A stretch of 64,000 nucleotides of DNA, taken from the NCBI GenBank assembly GCA_024685385.1, contig JAIKVV010000022.1, positions 29,600 through 93,599 of the forward strand, in the 5' to 3' direction. The notes under the pieces are model-generated. The model made no database searches and was not told the origin of the DNA. It was given only the letters and a program-made list of their open reading frames with translations. Of the stretch, positions 10,572-21,492 are shown piece by piece. The translations under genes were made by a program, and so were the position numbers. This DNA is from Saccharofermentans sp. (GTDB taxonomy: Bacteria > Bacillota > Clostridia > Saccharofermentanales > Saccharofermentanaceae). The number at the start of each line of letters is the position of its first letter. Within the stretch, counting starts at the first letter, position 1.

Positions 10572-11423
10572 TTATGCCTCCAAAAAATTATTCTCGTTAA
10601 GATATCTTTCTTGAGCATCCTTATAAGCTTTCATGATGCCCTGCAATACGGGGTTTGCAGCAGAATCAAAGACAATGCCGTCAACAGATGCTATAGGAAG
10701 GATGTCAAATGGCGTGCTCGAAACGAACAAGGCTGCATTGTTCTCTTTTAATTCATCAAGAGTAAACATACCCGTGTTAAGTTCAAGGCCCTGAGCCTTA
10801 AGTGATTCTATGACCCTGTTTCTGGTGATGCCGATAAGTATCTTGTTATCCGGAGCAGAATAAACTTTGCCGTCGACAATCGCAAAGAAATTTGACTTGG
10901 ATCCTTCGTATAACTTACCGCCGTTATCTGCAAGGATCAGTTCGAAAGCATTTGTTTCACTGAAGACCTTGGCTACGGCTGCCTTGTAATCGCCTCTGAA
11001 CGCCTTGACATTGGGATCCTGGCGTTCCCAATTTAAGGATGCAGTAACGATGCCCTTGTCAAAATCCTCTCCAGAGGGAAGTTTTATATCGACATAGTGT
11101 ATAACTCTAAAGTCTGCTGCTGCAACGATCCTTAAGGAACTGAAGCATTTTCCTGATGTTTTCTTAAGAAATTCCCTTATGTCTTCAATGATGCCTTCAA
11201 GACTTATATTGTCACTTGAGTCAGAAGATACTGATCTTTCAAGCCTTGCAAGATGCTCTTCCCAAAAGAGCGGACGTCCGTCTATAAGCCTTATCGTCTC
11301 ATAATATGAGAGCTTGTCATATGGTTCTTTAAGAGCATTAACCTCGGGTGATGTGACCGGATAGTAGTCGCCGTTAACGAAGACAAGGGCTCCGATCGGG
11401 CTTTCAATCAGCGGATATCCCAT
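10572..11423 (-). CDS. Class IV aminotransferase (branched-chain aminotransferase / aminodeoxychorismate lyase family)
   Basis: 283 aa; NALKEPYDKLSYYETIRLIDGRPLFWEEHLARLERS, LYEGSKSNFFAIVDGKVYSAPDNKILIGITRNRVIE. Confidence 0.88.
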   Translation of the reverse strand: MGYPLIESPIGALVFVNGDYYPVTSPEVNALKEPYDKLSYYETIRLIDGRPLFWEEHLARLERSVSSDSSDNISLEGIIEDIREFLKKTSGKCFSSLRIVAAADFRVIHYVDIKLPSGEDFDKGIVTASLNWERQDPNVKAFRGDYKAAVAKVFSETNAFELILADNGGKLYEGSKSNFFAIVDGKVYSAPDNKILIGITRNRVIESLKAQGLELNTGMFTLDELKENNAALFVSSTPFDILPIASVDGIVFDSAANPVLQGIMKAYKDAQERYLNENNFLEA

Positions 11424-11584
11424 TTTTGTAGCTCCTTATAACAAAATCTTCCAATGAAATTATACTCATTTACGACAAAATGTTAATTTCAAAATAGTGT
11501 CTTGTAATAATAGGTTTTCAAACATAAAATAATAAAGATTTGTCAGATTGACTAATGTTTATAAATATATTCTGGAGGTGCCCT

Positions 11585-12805
11585 ATGGCAAAGGAAAAAT
11601 TCTTATTGGCTTATTCAGGCGGACTTGATACTTCCATCATCATCCCCTGGCTGCTCGAGCATTACGACTGCGAAGTCATCGCTATGGCAGGTGAAGTCGG
11701 TATCGGTATCGACGAGACATTCCTTAAGGAGAAGGCATTGAAGTGTGGTGCTACAAAGTGCTTCGTAGAAGATATTTCCGAAGAGTTCATCACAGACTAC
11801 ATCTACCCTACTCTTAAGGCTAACGCTGTTTACGAAGGCAAGTACCTTCTCGGAACATCTTTTGCACGTCCCGTTATCGCTAAGAGAATGGTTGAGATCG
11901 CAAAGCGTGAAGGCTGCACGACGATCGTTCACGGCTGCACGGGCAAGGGCAACGACCAGGTTAGATTTGAGCTTACGATCAAGGCTTTGGCTCCTGACAT
12001 GAAGATTCTGGCTCCCTGGAGGATCTGGGATATCAAGTCCCGTGACGAAGAAATCGATTATGCTGCTGAAAGAGGAATTCCCGTTCCCGTAACCAAAGAG
12101 ACCAACTATTCCAAGGATGAGAACCTCTGGCACCTTTCCCATGAAGGTATGGACCTCGAAGATCCTGCAAACGAGCCTAATCTCGATAAGATCCTTGAGC
12201 TCATGGTATCGCCTGAGAAGGCACCTGATGCTCCTACTTATGTTACGATCAAGTTCGAAAAGGGTATCCCCGTTGAAGTTGACGGTCAGAAGCTCTCCCC
12301 TGTTGATCTTCTCAAGTACTGCAACAAGGTTGCAGGTGAGAACGGCGTAGGTATCGCTGACATCGTCGAGAACCGTCTCGTTGGCATGAAGAGCCGCGGC
12401 GTATATGAGACTCCCGGCGGAACACTTCTTTATGCTGCTCACAGAGAGCTCGAACTCCTTACGATCGAGCGTGACACGCTGCACTACAAGGATCTCGTAT
12501 CCCAGAGATTTGCTGAGCTCGTTTACTACGGACAGTGGTTCCACCCTCTCCGCGAAGCTCTCTCTGCTTTTGTAGACGATACTCAGAAGTTCTGTACAGG
12601 TACTGTCCGCATGAAGCTCTACAAGGGCAACTGCACACCTGCAGGTACAACGTCTCCGTATTCTCTCCACGATGTATCTATCGCTACTTTCGATGAGGAT
12701 GATGTTTACAACCAGGCAGACGCAGGCGGATTCATCAACTGCTTCGGTCTTCCCATGAAGGTCAACGCTCAGATGAAGGAAAGAAACGGATTACTTAATA
12801 ATTAA
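11585..12805 (+). CDS. argG: Argininosuccinate synthase
   Basis: [33 protein letters not shown]; start at ATG 11585 after a GGAGGTG SD. Confidence 0.97.
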   Translation: MAKEKFLLAYSGGLDTSIIIPWLLEHYDCEVIAMAGEVGIGIDETFLKEKALKCGATKCFVEDISEEFITDYIYPTLKANAVYEGKYLLGTSFARPVIAKRMVEIAKREGCTTIVHGCTGKGNDQVRFELTIKALAPDMKILAPWRIWDIKSRDEEIDYAAERGIPVPVTKETNYSKDENLWHLSHEGMDLEDPANEPNLDKILELMVSPEKAPDAPTYVTIKFEKGIPVEVDGQKLSPVDLLKYCNKVAGENGVGIADIVENRLVGMKSRGVYETPGGTLLYAAHRELELLTIERDTLHYKDLVSQRFAELVYYGQWFHPLREALSAFVDDTQKFCTGTVRMKLYKGNCTPAGTTSPYSLHDVSIATFDEDDVYNQADAGGFINCFGLPMKVNAQMKERNGLLNN

Positions 12806-12831
12806 TCTTTTCGAAAAATAAAGTATAATGT

Positions 12832-12856
12832 AAGAGCCGCAAAACAAGCGGCTCTT
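12832..12856 (+). terminator. Intrinsic terminator downstream of argG
   Basis: AAGAGCCGC-AAAACAA-GCGGCTCTT followed by ATCTTTT. Confidence 0.75.
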
Positions 12857-12882
12857 ATCTTTTCACTAAGGAAGGTCATCCT

Positions 12883-14244
12883 ATGTCAGAGAAAATGTGG
12901 GCCGGAAGGTTCTCCAAAGATACCGATAAGACAGTTAACGATTATAATTCATCTCTTCCTTTTGACTGCCGCATGTACAAGCAGGACATAGAAGGCTCGA
13001 GAGCACACTGCAAGATGCTCGTAAAACAAGGCATAATACCTGCTGTTGACGGCGCCAAGATCGATGAAGGCTTGGTTTCCATTCTTAATGACATAGAATC
13101 CGGCAAGCTTACTTTTGACTCTGACGCAGAGGATATCCATATGTTTGTAGAAGCCGAACTTACCAAGAGGATCGGTGAACCCGGCAAGAAGCTGCATACA
13201 GGGCGTTCGAGGAACGATCAGGTTGCATTGGACCAGAGACTCTATCTCCGCGATGAAGCAACGGCCATTACGGAACTCATATCTTCACTGCGTTCATCGC
13301 TGATATCGATCGCAAAAGAGAATCTCTATACTTATATGCCCGGATATACCCACCTGCAGCGCGCTCAGCCCATTACGCTGGCTCACCATCTGTCTGCTTA
13401 TATCGAGATGTTCGGCCGTGACATCGACAGAATGAGAACTGTAATAGATCATTGCAACATCTCTCCTTTGGGATCCGGTGCGCTTGCGGGAACAACATAT
13501 CCTCTTAACAGGGAATATTCCGCCGCTAAGCTTGGTATGGCAGATATTACGATGAACAGTCTGGACGGTGTATCTGACAGGGATTTTGCTGTTGAATTCG
13601 CTTCGGCCTCTTCCCTCTTCATGATGCATGTATCAAGACTTTCGGAAGAGATAATCCTCTGGGCATCCCAGGAATTCAAGTTCATAGAGCTTGATGATGC
13701 TTATTCGACCGGATCATCCATGATGCCTCAGAAGAAAAATCCCGATGTTGCAGAACTTACGAGAGGCAAATCCGGCAGAGTCATCGGTGACCTGGTATCG
13801 CTCCTCGTGCTAATGAAGGGTCTGCCCCTTACATACAATAAGGACATGCAGGAAGTTCAGGAAACCGTTTTCGATTGCGTTGACACATTGAAAGCCGTTA
13901 TCCCTCCTTTCGAAGGAATGCTCAAGACCATGAAGATCAACAAAGACCGCATGGAACAGGCTGCGGCAGGCGGATTTACAAATGCCACGGATCTTGCTGA
14001 TTACCTTGTCCGCAAGGGAATCCCCTTCAGATCGACTCACGAGATCTCAGGCAAGCTCGTTCATTACTGCATCGAGCGCGGCATCTCACTTTCCGATGTC
14101 AGCCTGGAAGAATTCAAGACCTTCTCCCCTCTCATCGAAAATGATGTCTACGATGCGATCTCTATAAAGACCTGTGTTGATAAAAGGACTGTTGCAGGCG
14201 GTCCTGCTCCCGAAACGGTCAAAGCTTATCTTGACAGTCTTTGA
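12883..14244 (+). CDS. argH: Argininosuccinate lyase
   Basis: MWAGRFSKDTDKTVNDYNSSLPFD, TGRSRNDQVALDQRL, GSSMMPQKKNPDVAELTRGKSGRVIG. Confidence 0.97.
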   Translation: MSEKMWAGRFSKDTDKTVNDYNSSLPFDCRMYKQDIEGSRAHCKMLVKQGIIPAVDGAKIDEGLVSILNDIESGKLTFDSDAEDIHMFVEAELTKRIGEPGKKLHTGRSRNDQVALDQRLYLRDEATAITELISSLRSSLISIAKENLYTYMPGYTHLQRAQPITLAHHLSAYIEMFGRDIDRMRTVIDHCNISPLGSGALAGTTYPLNREYSAAKLGMADITMNSLDGVSDRDFAVEFASASSLFMMHVSRLSEEIILWASQEFKFIELDDAYSTGSSMMPQKKNPDVAELTRGKSGRVIGDLVSLLVLMKGLPLTYNKDMQEVQETVFDCVDTLKAVIPPFEGMLKTMKINKDRMEQAAAGGFTNATDLADYLVRKGIPFRSTHEISGKLVHYCIERGISLSDVSLEEFKTFSPLIENDVYDAISIKTCVDKRTVAGGPAPETVKAYLDSL

Positions 14245-14264
14245 TCTAAGATAATCTAAAAGAA

Positions 14265-14293
14265 AAAGCTCCGCGGTTATGCCACGGAGCTTT
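14265..14293. terminator. Bidirectional intrinsic terminator between argH and the convergent zinc-ribbon gene
   Basis: AAAGCTCCGCGG-TTATG-CCACGGAGCTTT (one mismatch) with flanking A/T tracts. Confidence 0.75.
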
Positions 14294-14312
14294 ATTTTCA
14301 GATGAAATTAGT

Positions 14313-14975
14313 TTAGCCTTCTTCTTTGATCTTTGCTATCGCATCTTCGATCGATTCAGCCCTGTTCTTCATGATCATTTCTTCGATCTTGGCAACACTG
14401 TCAAAATCACGGAAACCTTCAGGAACGAGAGGATCCAGCTCTTCTTTCTTATCTTCAAGAACGGCTAATCTTTCGATCTTCTTCTGATTTGCTACACCGC
14501 GGTTATATCTTTCCTTGGCAATTTCATCCATCTCCTCTGCCTTGCGGTTAACATCAGCTTGTTTCCTTTTGGCTACTTTAACTCCGAAGATGATTATTAC
14601 CACAGCAACGACAACGCCAAGCAGTGATCCCAAAAGCAGAGTAACGACATCTTTATTGGCTGTCCCGAACAAGGATGCCAGGCAGCCGATAGCATAAAGG
14701 ATTACAGCCGCTATTACCAGGAAAGGCCAGAAGAACCTGAAGAATGACCTCTTTTTGAATTCAGTCTGTCCTTCTTCCTGAGGAAAATTATTCTGAGGCT
14801 GAACAGTTGCAACAATATACTCATACTCATCAAGGACGAGTCTGTATTCATCAAGTTTCTTGATCAGTTCAGCTTTACCGCTCGGTTTATCAAACCCCTT
14901 GATACGAAGACCGCAACTACTGCAGAATTCTTCCTCATCGCTGAGCATTGCCCCACACTTCCAACATTTAACCAT
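14313..14975 (-). CDS. Zinc-ribbon membrane protein of unknown function
   Basis: MVKCWKCGAMLSDEEEFCSSCGLRI, two TM segments, charged C-terminus. Confidence 0.75.
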   Translation of the reverse strand: MVKCWKCGAMLSDEEEFCSSCGLRIKGFDKPSGKAELIKKLDEYRLVLDEYEYIVATVQPQNNFPQEEGQTEFKKRSFFRFFWPFLVIAAVILYAIGCLASLFGTANKDVVTLLLGSLLGVVVAVVIIIFGVKVAKRKQADVNRKAEEMDEIAKERYNRGVANQKKIERLAVLEDKKEELDPLVPEGFRDFDSVAKIEEMIMKNRAESIEDAIAKIKEEG

Positions 14976-15020
14976 ATCTATCCCTCCTTAAAATTTTTAT
15001 AGATTTAAATGGTTTGTTCT

Positions 15021-16379
15021 TTAATTCTTAAAACTATGGATCGGTGCAGGGATCCTGCCTCCTCTGTTAATGAAATCAGCACATGACTTGTTATTTACAG
15101 CCATGATAGGAGCGGTCCCCAACAATCCGCCAAATTCAACTTCATCACCAACACTCTTGCCCGGAACTGGAATGATCCTGACAGCCGTGGTCTTATTGTT
15201 AAAAGTACCCAGAGCCATCTCATCAGCAATGATACCGGAAATAGTCTCCGCAGTAGTATCACCCGGAACTGCGATCATATCCAGACCTACGGAACATACG
15301 CAAGTCATGGCTTCAAGCTTTTCGAGCTTAAGCCCGCCTGTCTTGGCTGCTGCTATCATACCTTCATCCTCGGATACGGGAATGAAAGCTCCGGATAAGC
15401 CGCCGACAGAAGACGATGCCATGATACCGCCCTTTTTAACAGCATCATTAAGCATTGCAAGAGCAGCAGTAGTTCCCCATGTCCCGCATTCCTCAAGACC
15501 GAATTCTTCAAGAAGTCTTGCAACCGAATCACCTACAGCAGGAGTAGGTGCAAGAGAAAGATCGATAATACCGAAAGGAACCCCCAGTCTTTCTGACGCT
15601 TCATTAGCAACGAGTTCGCCTACGCGTGTGATCTTGAAAGCTGCTTTCTTGATCGTCTCGGCAACAACACCGAGATCTGCTCCCTTAACCTTTTCCAATG
15701 CGTGTTTAACAACTCCGGGACCGGATATGCCTACATTGATAACGCACTCGGGTTCACCGGGGCCTAAGAAAGCTCCGGCCATAAAGGGGTTGTCTTCAGG
15801 CGCATTGGCAAATACAACTAGCTTTGCACAGCCCAAAGCGCCCGTATCTGCGGTCCTTTCGGCTGTCGCCTTGATTATTCGTCCCATATCCCTTACGGCA
15901 TCCATATTAATGCCGGTCCTTGTCGATGCAAGATTTACTGAAGAGCATACAAAATCAGTGACAGCCAATGCTTCGGGAATGGATTCAATGAGATTCTTAT
16001 CTGCATTTGTATATCCTTTATGAACAAGAGCAGAAAAACCGCCGATAAAATTAACTCCGCAAGCCTTGGCAGCTCGGTCGAGAGTTTTTGCAAAAGGAGT
16101 GTAATCAGAAGATCCGCAAGCTGCAGCAACAATTGAAACAGGCGTAACAGATATCCTCTTATGGATTATAGGGATATTGTATTTGCGGGATATCTCCTCT
16201 CCGACTTCAACCAGGCGGCCTGCATAACGGCAGATCTTGTCGTATATCTTATTGCAGGAAACCTCAATATCCCCGTCAGCACAGTCCATAAGCGATATGC
16301 CCATGGTTATCGTCCTGATATCGAGATGCTGATTGGAGAACATCTCCATTGTTTCTAAAATTTCATGTTCGTTGATCAT
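15021..16379 (-). CDS. PFL (UPF0210/DUF711) family protein
   Basis: 452 aa; [61 protein letters not shown]. Confidence 0.9.
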   Translation of the reverse strand: MINEHEILETMEMFSNQHLDIRTITMGISLMDCADGDIEVSCNKIYDKICRYAGRLVEVGEEISRKYNIPIIHKRISVTPVSIVAAACGSSDYTPFAKTLDRAAKACGVNFIGGFSALVHKGYTNADKNLIESIPEALAVTDFVCSSVNLASTRTGINMDAVRDMGRIIKATAERTADTGALGCAKLVVFANAPEDNPFMAGAFLGPGEPECVINVGISGPGVVKHALEKVKGADLGVVAETIKKAAFKITRVGELVANEASERLGVPFGIIDLSLAPTPAVGDSVARLLEEFGLEECGTWGTTAALAMLNDAVKKGGIMASSSVGGLSGAFIPVSEDEGMIAAAKTGGLKLEKLEAMTCVCSVGLDMIAVPGDTTAETISGIIADEMALGTFNNKTTAVRIIPVPGKSVGDEVEFGGLLGTAPIMAVNNKSCADFINRGGRIPAPIHSFKN

Positions 16380-16395
16380 GAAAGGTCCTCACTTA

Positions 16396-16680
16396 TCAGA
16401 TTCTGTGCATTGCATTGAAAAGACCAGTATGCTGAATGGTGATCTTAACTCCAAGCTTATCACCAAGCGCTGAAAGCTTATCTGAAAGATCAGACTTCTC
16501 AAGCTCAACATCACCCAATTCAACCAGCATTATCATCGTAAAAAGGTCATCCATGATAGTCTGGGAGATATTTATGATGTTAATGCCATACTCAGCAAGA
16601 AGATTTGCGACACCGGCGATAATGCCGACTCTGTCTCTTCCCAAAACTGTGATTACGGCTGTATTCTTATCATCATTCAT
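16396..16680 (-). CDS. ACT domain protein (UPF0237)
   Basis: AVITVLGRDRVGIIAGVANLLAEYGINIINISQTIMDDLFTMIMLV; start at ATG 16680. Confidence 0.9.
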   Translation of the reverse strand: MNDDKNTAVITVLGRDRVGIIAGVANLLAEYGINIINISQTIMDDLFTMIMLVELGDVELEKSDLSDKLSALGDKLGVKITIQHTGLFNAMHRI

Positions 16681-16787
16681 GTGACGATCCTCCATTATAT
16701 CCATCTCAATAACCGATGCGCACATGTCTGTCCACGCGTCTTCAATATTTTACTACAAACTGATCATATAAGATCAAACAGGCGATA

Positions 16788-18374
16788 TCACTTTTTGAAT
16801 AAATATTTTACTAAAGCATTGGCACAATTTATGCCGTCAACCGCAGAAGATACGATGCCGCCGGCATAACCTGCTCCTTCTCCGGAAGGAAACAGCCCCG
16901 GACAGCTTATGCTCTGGTATGTATCCTTGTCCCTCAGTATCCTGACAGGCGAAGAACTGCCGGTCTCAGGAGCTGTAAGAACAGCATCAGGCGTATCAAA
17001 ACCTTTTATGATCTTACCCATCTTTTTTATTCCGTCAACAAGAGTATCCGTAACATAGTCAGGGAACAGATCCCTGAGATCGCAAAAAGCGACTCCGCGG
17101 CTGTAAGTTGGAACTATGCGAGGATACTGGTGTTCGGTTAACATACCGGAATCAAGGTCCCCGAATGTCATACAGGGGGCTCTGCCGTTGGACCCTGCAA
17201 GTTCATATGCTCTTTTCTCAAGACTTTCTCTGAACTCAAGGCCGTCAAAAACGCCGGATCCGAAATCTTCACTTGTAACCGGAACCAGCAATGCAGAATT
17301 AGAGTTTTCCCTGTTCCTGGCATAATAACTCATACCATTGGTTACTATATGTCCGTCAAAAGCAGATGAAGATACGACAACACCGCCCGGGCACATGCAG
17401 AATGTATAGAGTTTCCGTCTCGTAACGGAATCAACAGCCATCTTATAATTTGCGCCGCTTATATTATAAAGTTGATCTGTATCTGTTCCGTAGAGAACTT
17501 TATCGATATCTGCTCTTAAATGTTCAATCCTGACGCCTACCGAGAAACTCTTGGCTTCCATGGCTATACCGTCAGCATATAGTGATCTCATAGTATCTGT
17601 TGCAGAATGACCGATTCCGAGTATAAGAGCTTTTGCGGGAATCTCGAAAGATTCACCATTAGATTCATATACGACTGAAACAAGCTTACCTTCTTTTTTA
17701 TTAATCCTTATTAATTTCGAATCAAAAAGTATCTCTCCGCCCAGCTTCTCGATCTTTTCCCGAAGTGAACTTACAATCCTACGGAGATTATCTGTTCCGA
17801 TATGAGGATGGCTGTCATAACATATCTCATAATTAGCGCCGTTTTCATAAAGGATCTGCCCGACAAAGGCTTTAAGTCCGGAACCTATGCCCGTATAAAG
17901 CTTCCCGTCTGAAAAAGTGCCTGCTCCTCCCTCTCCGAAAACTATATTTGATTCTGGATCAAGATCCTTTTTGCCGGAATTATAATCTTCAACATCAATG
18001 ACCCGGGAAGCAACATCCCGTCCCCGTTCCAGTACAAGCGGTCTTAAGCCGTAACAGGAAAGAACATATGCCGCGAACATTCCGGCGGGACCGAAACCTA
18101 CGATCACAGGTCTTGACAGATCTGTCAGATCGGCTCTTTTTGCCAAATTCTTAAACGGCAGAGCCTCATTTTCCAACTTTATCCTTCTAAATTCTGATTC
18201 AGCAAGATCATTTTCCTCAAGTCTGTAACAGAGCTTAAGTTTACCGTGCCTTGCATCTATATATCTTTTCGTGATAACAAGATCCCTGTCAGGGAATCTG
18301 TTCTTTATCCTTTCCCGGTCAGATATCTTTCGGGTATCCTGCTCAGGATAGAACACTACATCTCCGATGTTCAT
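16788..18374 (-). CDS. Uncharacterised FAD-dependent dehydrogenase (COG2509-type)
   Basis: PVIVGFGPAGMFAAYVLSCYGLRPLVLERG, VFGEGGAGTFSDGKLYTGI, LFPSGEGAGYAGGIVSSAVDG. Confidence 0.88.
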   Translation of the reverse strand: MNIGDVVFYPEQDTRKISDRERIKNRFPDRDLVITKRYIDARHGKLKLCYRLEENDLAESEFRRIKLENEALPFKNLAKRADLTDLSRPVIVGFGPAGMFAAYVLSCYGLRPLVLERGRDVASRVIDVEDYNSGKKDLDPESNIVFGEGGAGTFSDGKLYTGIGSGLKAFVGQILYENGANYEICYDSHPHIGTDNLRRIVSSLREKIEKLGGEILFDSKLIRINKKEGKLVSVVYESNGESFEIPAKALILGIGHSATDTMRSLYADGIAMEAKSFSVGVRIEHLRADIDKVLYGTDTDQLYNISGANYKMAVDSVTRRKLYTFCMCPGGVVVSSSAFDGHIVTNGMSYYARNRENSNSALLVPVTSEDFGSGVFDGLEFRESLEKRAYELAGSNGRAPCMTFGDLDSGMLTEHQYPRIVPTYSRGVAFCDLRDLFPDYVTDTLVDGIKKMGKIIKGFDTPDAVLTAPETGSSSPVRILRDKDTYQSISCPGLFPSGEGAGYAGGIVSSAVDGINCANALVKYLFKK

Positions 18375-19624
18375 AATCCGGTATCTCCGATGATACCGTC
18401 AGCGCAAAGAGATGCAGATGTCCATGCCCATTGGAGATTGTAGCCTCCGCAGATACCGTCAACATTGACAGCCTCACCGACGACATAAAGCCCTTTTGTC
18501 TTTTTTACCTGCATATTATCATCCAGGGAAGCAAGATTGACGCCACCCTGGGAAACCTGTGCATCAGATGCTTTACCGTAATCCGTTATCTTTACAGGGA
18601 ACGATGTCAGCGCATCAGCTATCTTTACAAGATCATCATAAGAAAGGTCCTTTGCAGGCATATTGCATTTATATCCGGTCTTCTTGAGAACATAATCAAG
18701 AACAGTACGCTGAATGATTCCCGAAAATGCTGCTGAGATAGATCTTTCCGGAAACATCTTGGCTCTTACTGCAGCCATAAGACAGCATTCACCGGGTTCG
18801 GCATTGCAGAAATTGATCTTAATGACAGGTTCCCTGCCGGAATCCATTGCTCTTACGGCACGCCCCGAAAGATCGAATATGCAAATGCCGGAAAGGCCGC
18901 CGTCCTTTGTAATCTGCAGTTCACCTGATGATACGGTCTGCTCTTTTCCGTCGATCAAAGAAACAGTTGCAGGGATCCTGACTCCGGCCAATGCTTTAAG
19001 AGACTGATCATCAGGATAAAGAGGCACAAGCGAACACTTAAATTCCGTAAAATCCTTGAAAGACATAAGACCTGTAAGAAGGTACTTTGCATCACCTTCA
19101 GATCCCGTCTTGGGATATGTAATGCCGCCGGTCGCTATCACAGTCTTATCGGACAGGATCTTTTCTCCATCTTCGGTAATTAGTTCAAACCCCTTATCAT
19201 TCTTATGTAATTCTTTGATCTTGCAGCCGTTGATCATGTGAGCGCCGTGCTCTTCAACAAAATATCTCAAGGCGTCTACAACGGTACCGGCTCTGAGAGT
19301 CGCAGGATAATAAAGATTTCCCTTATTAGTGGTAAGTACGCCAAGTACGTTTTCGAAAAAATCAATGGCATCAGAGCTTCCGAATCTGTCGAAAGATCTT
19401 AATAATTTCTGAGGATCATCAGTATTGTATGCAGAAAGCTTAAGATCCGAATTGGTGAAATTGCAGCGTCCTGATCCCGTAAGCATCAACTTCTTGCCGC
19501 ATCGGGGATTACTGTCGATAAGAGCAACGCTTATACCGGGCCTTTGCAAAAGGATACGGGCAGCCGTAAACAGGCCGGAAGCTCCGGCGCCTATTATGGT
19601 ACAGTTGTATCGGCGGGCGGACAA
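18371..19624 (-). CDS. HI0933-like flavoprotein (NAD(P)/FAD-dependent oxidoreductase)
   Basis: CTIIGAGASGLFTAARILL, NPRCGKKLMLTGSGRCNFTNSD, GLYVVGEAVNVDGICGGYNLQWAWTSA. Confidence 0.92.
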   Translation of the reverse strand: MSARRYNCTIIGAGASGLFTAARILLQRPGISVALIDSNPRCGKKLMLTGSGRCNFTNSDLKLSAYNTDDPQKLLRSFDRFGSSDAIDFFENVLGVLTTNKGNLYYPATLRAGTVVDALRYFVEEHGAHMINGCKIKELHKNDKGFELITEDGEKILSDKTVIATGGITYPKTGSEGDAKYLLTGLMSFKDFTEFKCSLVPLYPDDQSLKALAGVRIPATVSLIDGKEQTVSSGELQITKDGGLSGICIFDLSGRAVRAMDSGREPVIKINFCNAEPGECCLMAAVRAKMFPERSISAAFSGIIQRTVLDYVLKKTGYKCNMPAKDLSYDDLVKIADALTSFPVKITDYGKASDAQVSQGGVNLASLDDNMQVKKTKGLYVVGEAVNVDGICGGYNLQWAWTSASLCADGIIGDTGL

Positions 19625-19636
19625 GCTTATTCTCCC

Positions 19637-20302
19637 TTAATCATCTTTTGCTGCTGAGTCATGAAGTCTCAATGCACGTTGATACTTGCTCTCATCAAAT
19701 GTGACACAACCGGTCTGTTCAATGATAAACTCAGCCATTTCCTTCAGATCGACAACATCTCCGGAGGTAAGTTCCAATTCAAGTTCACATATTGATTCAG
19801 TAAGATCGCCGGATCTCATCTCCCCTATGTCAAAACATGCATCCATGATGCTGTCACCGAATCCGAAAGTATAGAGGCTCCTTGTAAATTCAACAGAACA
19901 CAAAGGAACAAGTTCTTCTTCTTTAACGCCTTCCAATGCTTTTTCAAGAAGTTCAACAGGATCGTCATTGTTCTGGATGGAATCTATGAATTCCTTATAA
20001 GAGAAGTTCTTGCTGTCTGACGGAACATTCCATTCGTAACGCTGGTGAAGGCCGTTAACGACACCTCCGCCGTATTTGACGGTATGTTCATATCTAAAGT
20101 CATCATCTGATTCATACATCCTGACCCTTATCATTGCATTCTGTGCATTAAGTCTTCTGTCAGGCGTATCATAATATGTATTGACAAGTTTATCCTTTTC
20201 ACGGGGAACGCTGTCAAGACAATAATCAGAAAACCATTCGCTCTCGGTTATCGCCAAAAGCTCGTCAGGGTATTTAAATAACAGTTTTATCTCAGTTTCC
20301 AT
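19637..20302 (-). CDS. CYTH domain protein
   Basis: METEIKLLF (ExExK-type start), VNTYYDTPDRRLNAQNAMIRVRM, ICELELELTSGD. Confidence 0.88.
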   Translation of the reverse strand: METEIKLLFKYPDELLAITESEWFSDYCLDSVPREKDKLVNTYYDTPDRRLNAQNAMIRVRMYESDDDFRYEHTVKYGGGVVNGLHQRYEWNVPSDSKNFSYKEFIDSIQNNDDPVELLEKALEGVKEEELVPLCSVEFTRSLYTFGFGDSIMDACFDIGEMRSGDLTESICELELELTSGDVVDLKEMAEFIIEQTGCVTFDESKYQRALRLHDSAAKDD

Positions 20303-20314
20303 ATCTGCTCCAAA

Positions 20315-21466
20315 TCAGTTAACCGTATGCACGCCGCCGGTCGATACTGCACAAAGCTTATCATTCTCGATGAATCCTATTCTCAAGACATCTTCATCAA
20401 CGGCAATATCACTTGTAATGGTACCATTATTCCTCATAAAGAAGATCCTTTTATCAACGCTCAAAGCACAAAGGTTTCCGACTGATGTTATGCCGTTAAC
20501 ATCAGAACCTATGTCAGAGTTATAGATTATAGTATCGGAATTGTTGATTACGGCAAGTTTATTTAACTGATCGACACTGTCAGAATAGACTACAAACATG
20601 TTGTCTCCGACTTTTCTTACATAATTGATCGATGAGAAATTGATCTTAAGCTGAACCAGATCTCCGTCCCTGACCTTGTAGATTCCGTCTGTTGTATAAG
20701 CATAAAGGGTATTTCCGATAAAAGTCAGATTAGCAAATATAATCGAATCGGCAACCGTATAGATCGCAAGATCCGATACATCAACCGAATCTTTATCACG
20801 GCTCAGTTTGAAGACCCTGATGTAAGGAACTGCAGAGGCGCCGGCAGTATTTACGGTCGACACGGCCATAAGCGAAGCATCATCACTGAATGCGACACAG
20901 ACAGGAAATCCCGAATTATAGGATGACCATGTGGATATTACCGCTCCGCTTGAACTGTAAAGAATAACTTCACCATATGCATCTCCGCCGTCAGTTATAA
21001 CAGCAAAATAGCCGTTGTCAGAGATAAAAACAGATTTGATCTTATTTGTAACGGGAGATGCAAACATAACTCCGTCTTTATTAAGAGCAACCAGCGCATA
21101 GCCGTCAGAATCATAAACACAAGCATACTTATCATGAGTCATACAATGAGGATTAGAATAGGAGATCATCTGGGAATAGACCTCATTGCCTGAAAGAGTA
21201 AGGTAGGCCGCTCTGTCATTAGTTACTTTCAGAACGCCGTCGGCAAAAGGAAAGAGTTTTTGAGCTTCAGAATATTCACAATTGAAGCCGCCCTGACCTG
21301 ACAATTTGATCTGCTTATCGGCACCCTGACGGGCCTCAATACTCTTAGACACGATAATGAGCAAAACAATACTTGCGATCAGAACGACCGCAAATATCAT
21401 GACAACAACTGTAAGCTTGCCGTTCAGCCGTTGCCCGGACTTTTTGTTTTCCTTGTTATTTTCCAT
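20315..21466 (-). CDS. DUF5711-like membrane-anchored beta-propeller-type protein
   Basis: N-terminal TM then repeated short beta-strand units (VLKVTNDRAAYLTLSGNEV..., YACVYDSDGYALVALNKDG...). Confidence 0.65.
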   Translation of the reverse strand: MENNKENKKSGQRLNGKLTVVVMIFAVVLIASIVLLIIVSKSIEARQGADKQIKLSGQGGFNCEYSEAQKLFPFADGVLKVTNDRAAYLTLSGNEVYSQMISYSNPHCMTHDKYACVYDSDGYALVALNKDGVMFASPVTNKIKSVFISDNGYFAVITDGGDAYGEVILYSSSGAVISTWSSYNSGFPVCVAFSDDASLMAVSTVNTAGASAVPYIRVFKLSRDKDSVDVSDLAIYTVADSIIFANLTFIGNTLYAYTTDGIYKVRDGDLVQLKINFSSINYVRKVGDNMFVVYSDSVDQLNKLAVINNSDTIIYNSDIGSDVNGITSVGNLCALSVDKRIFFMRNNGTITSDIAVDEDVLRIGFIENDKLCAVSTGGVHTVN

Positions 21467-21492
21467 ACTCTCCTCTTATCCTGCTGCCGATC

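Noticed and set aside
11615-12670. 351-aa ORF antisense to argG
   Set aside because: argG is unambiguous on the other strand; the antisense product has no recognisable domains and is explained by codon bias leaving the complementary frame open.
15070-16023. 317-aa ORF antisense to the PFL-family gene
   Set aside because: Low-complexity Ser/Pro/Ala product mirroring the sense codons; not a credible gene.
18114-18127. 14-bp palindrome TGACAGATCTGTCA inside the COG2509 gene
   Set aside because: Within a coding region, no nearby promoter, no second copy noticed; could be chance.
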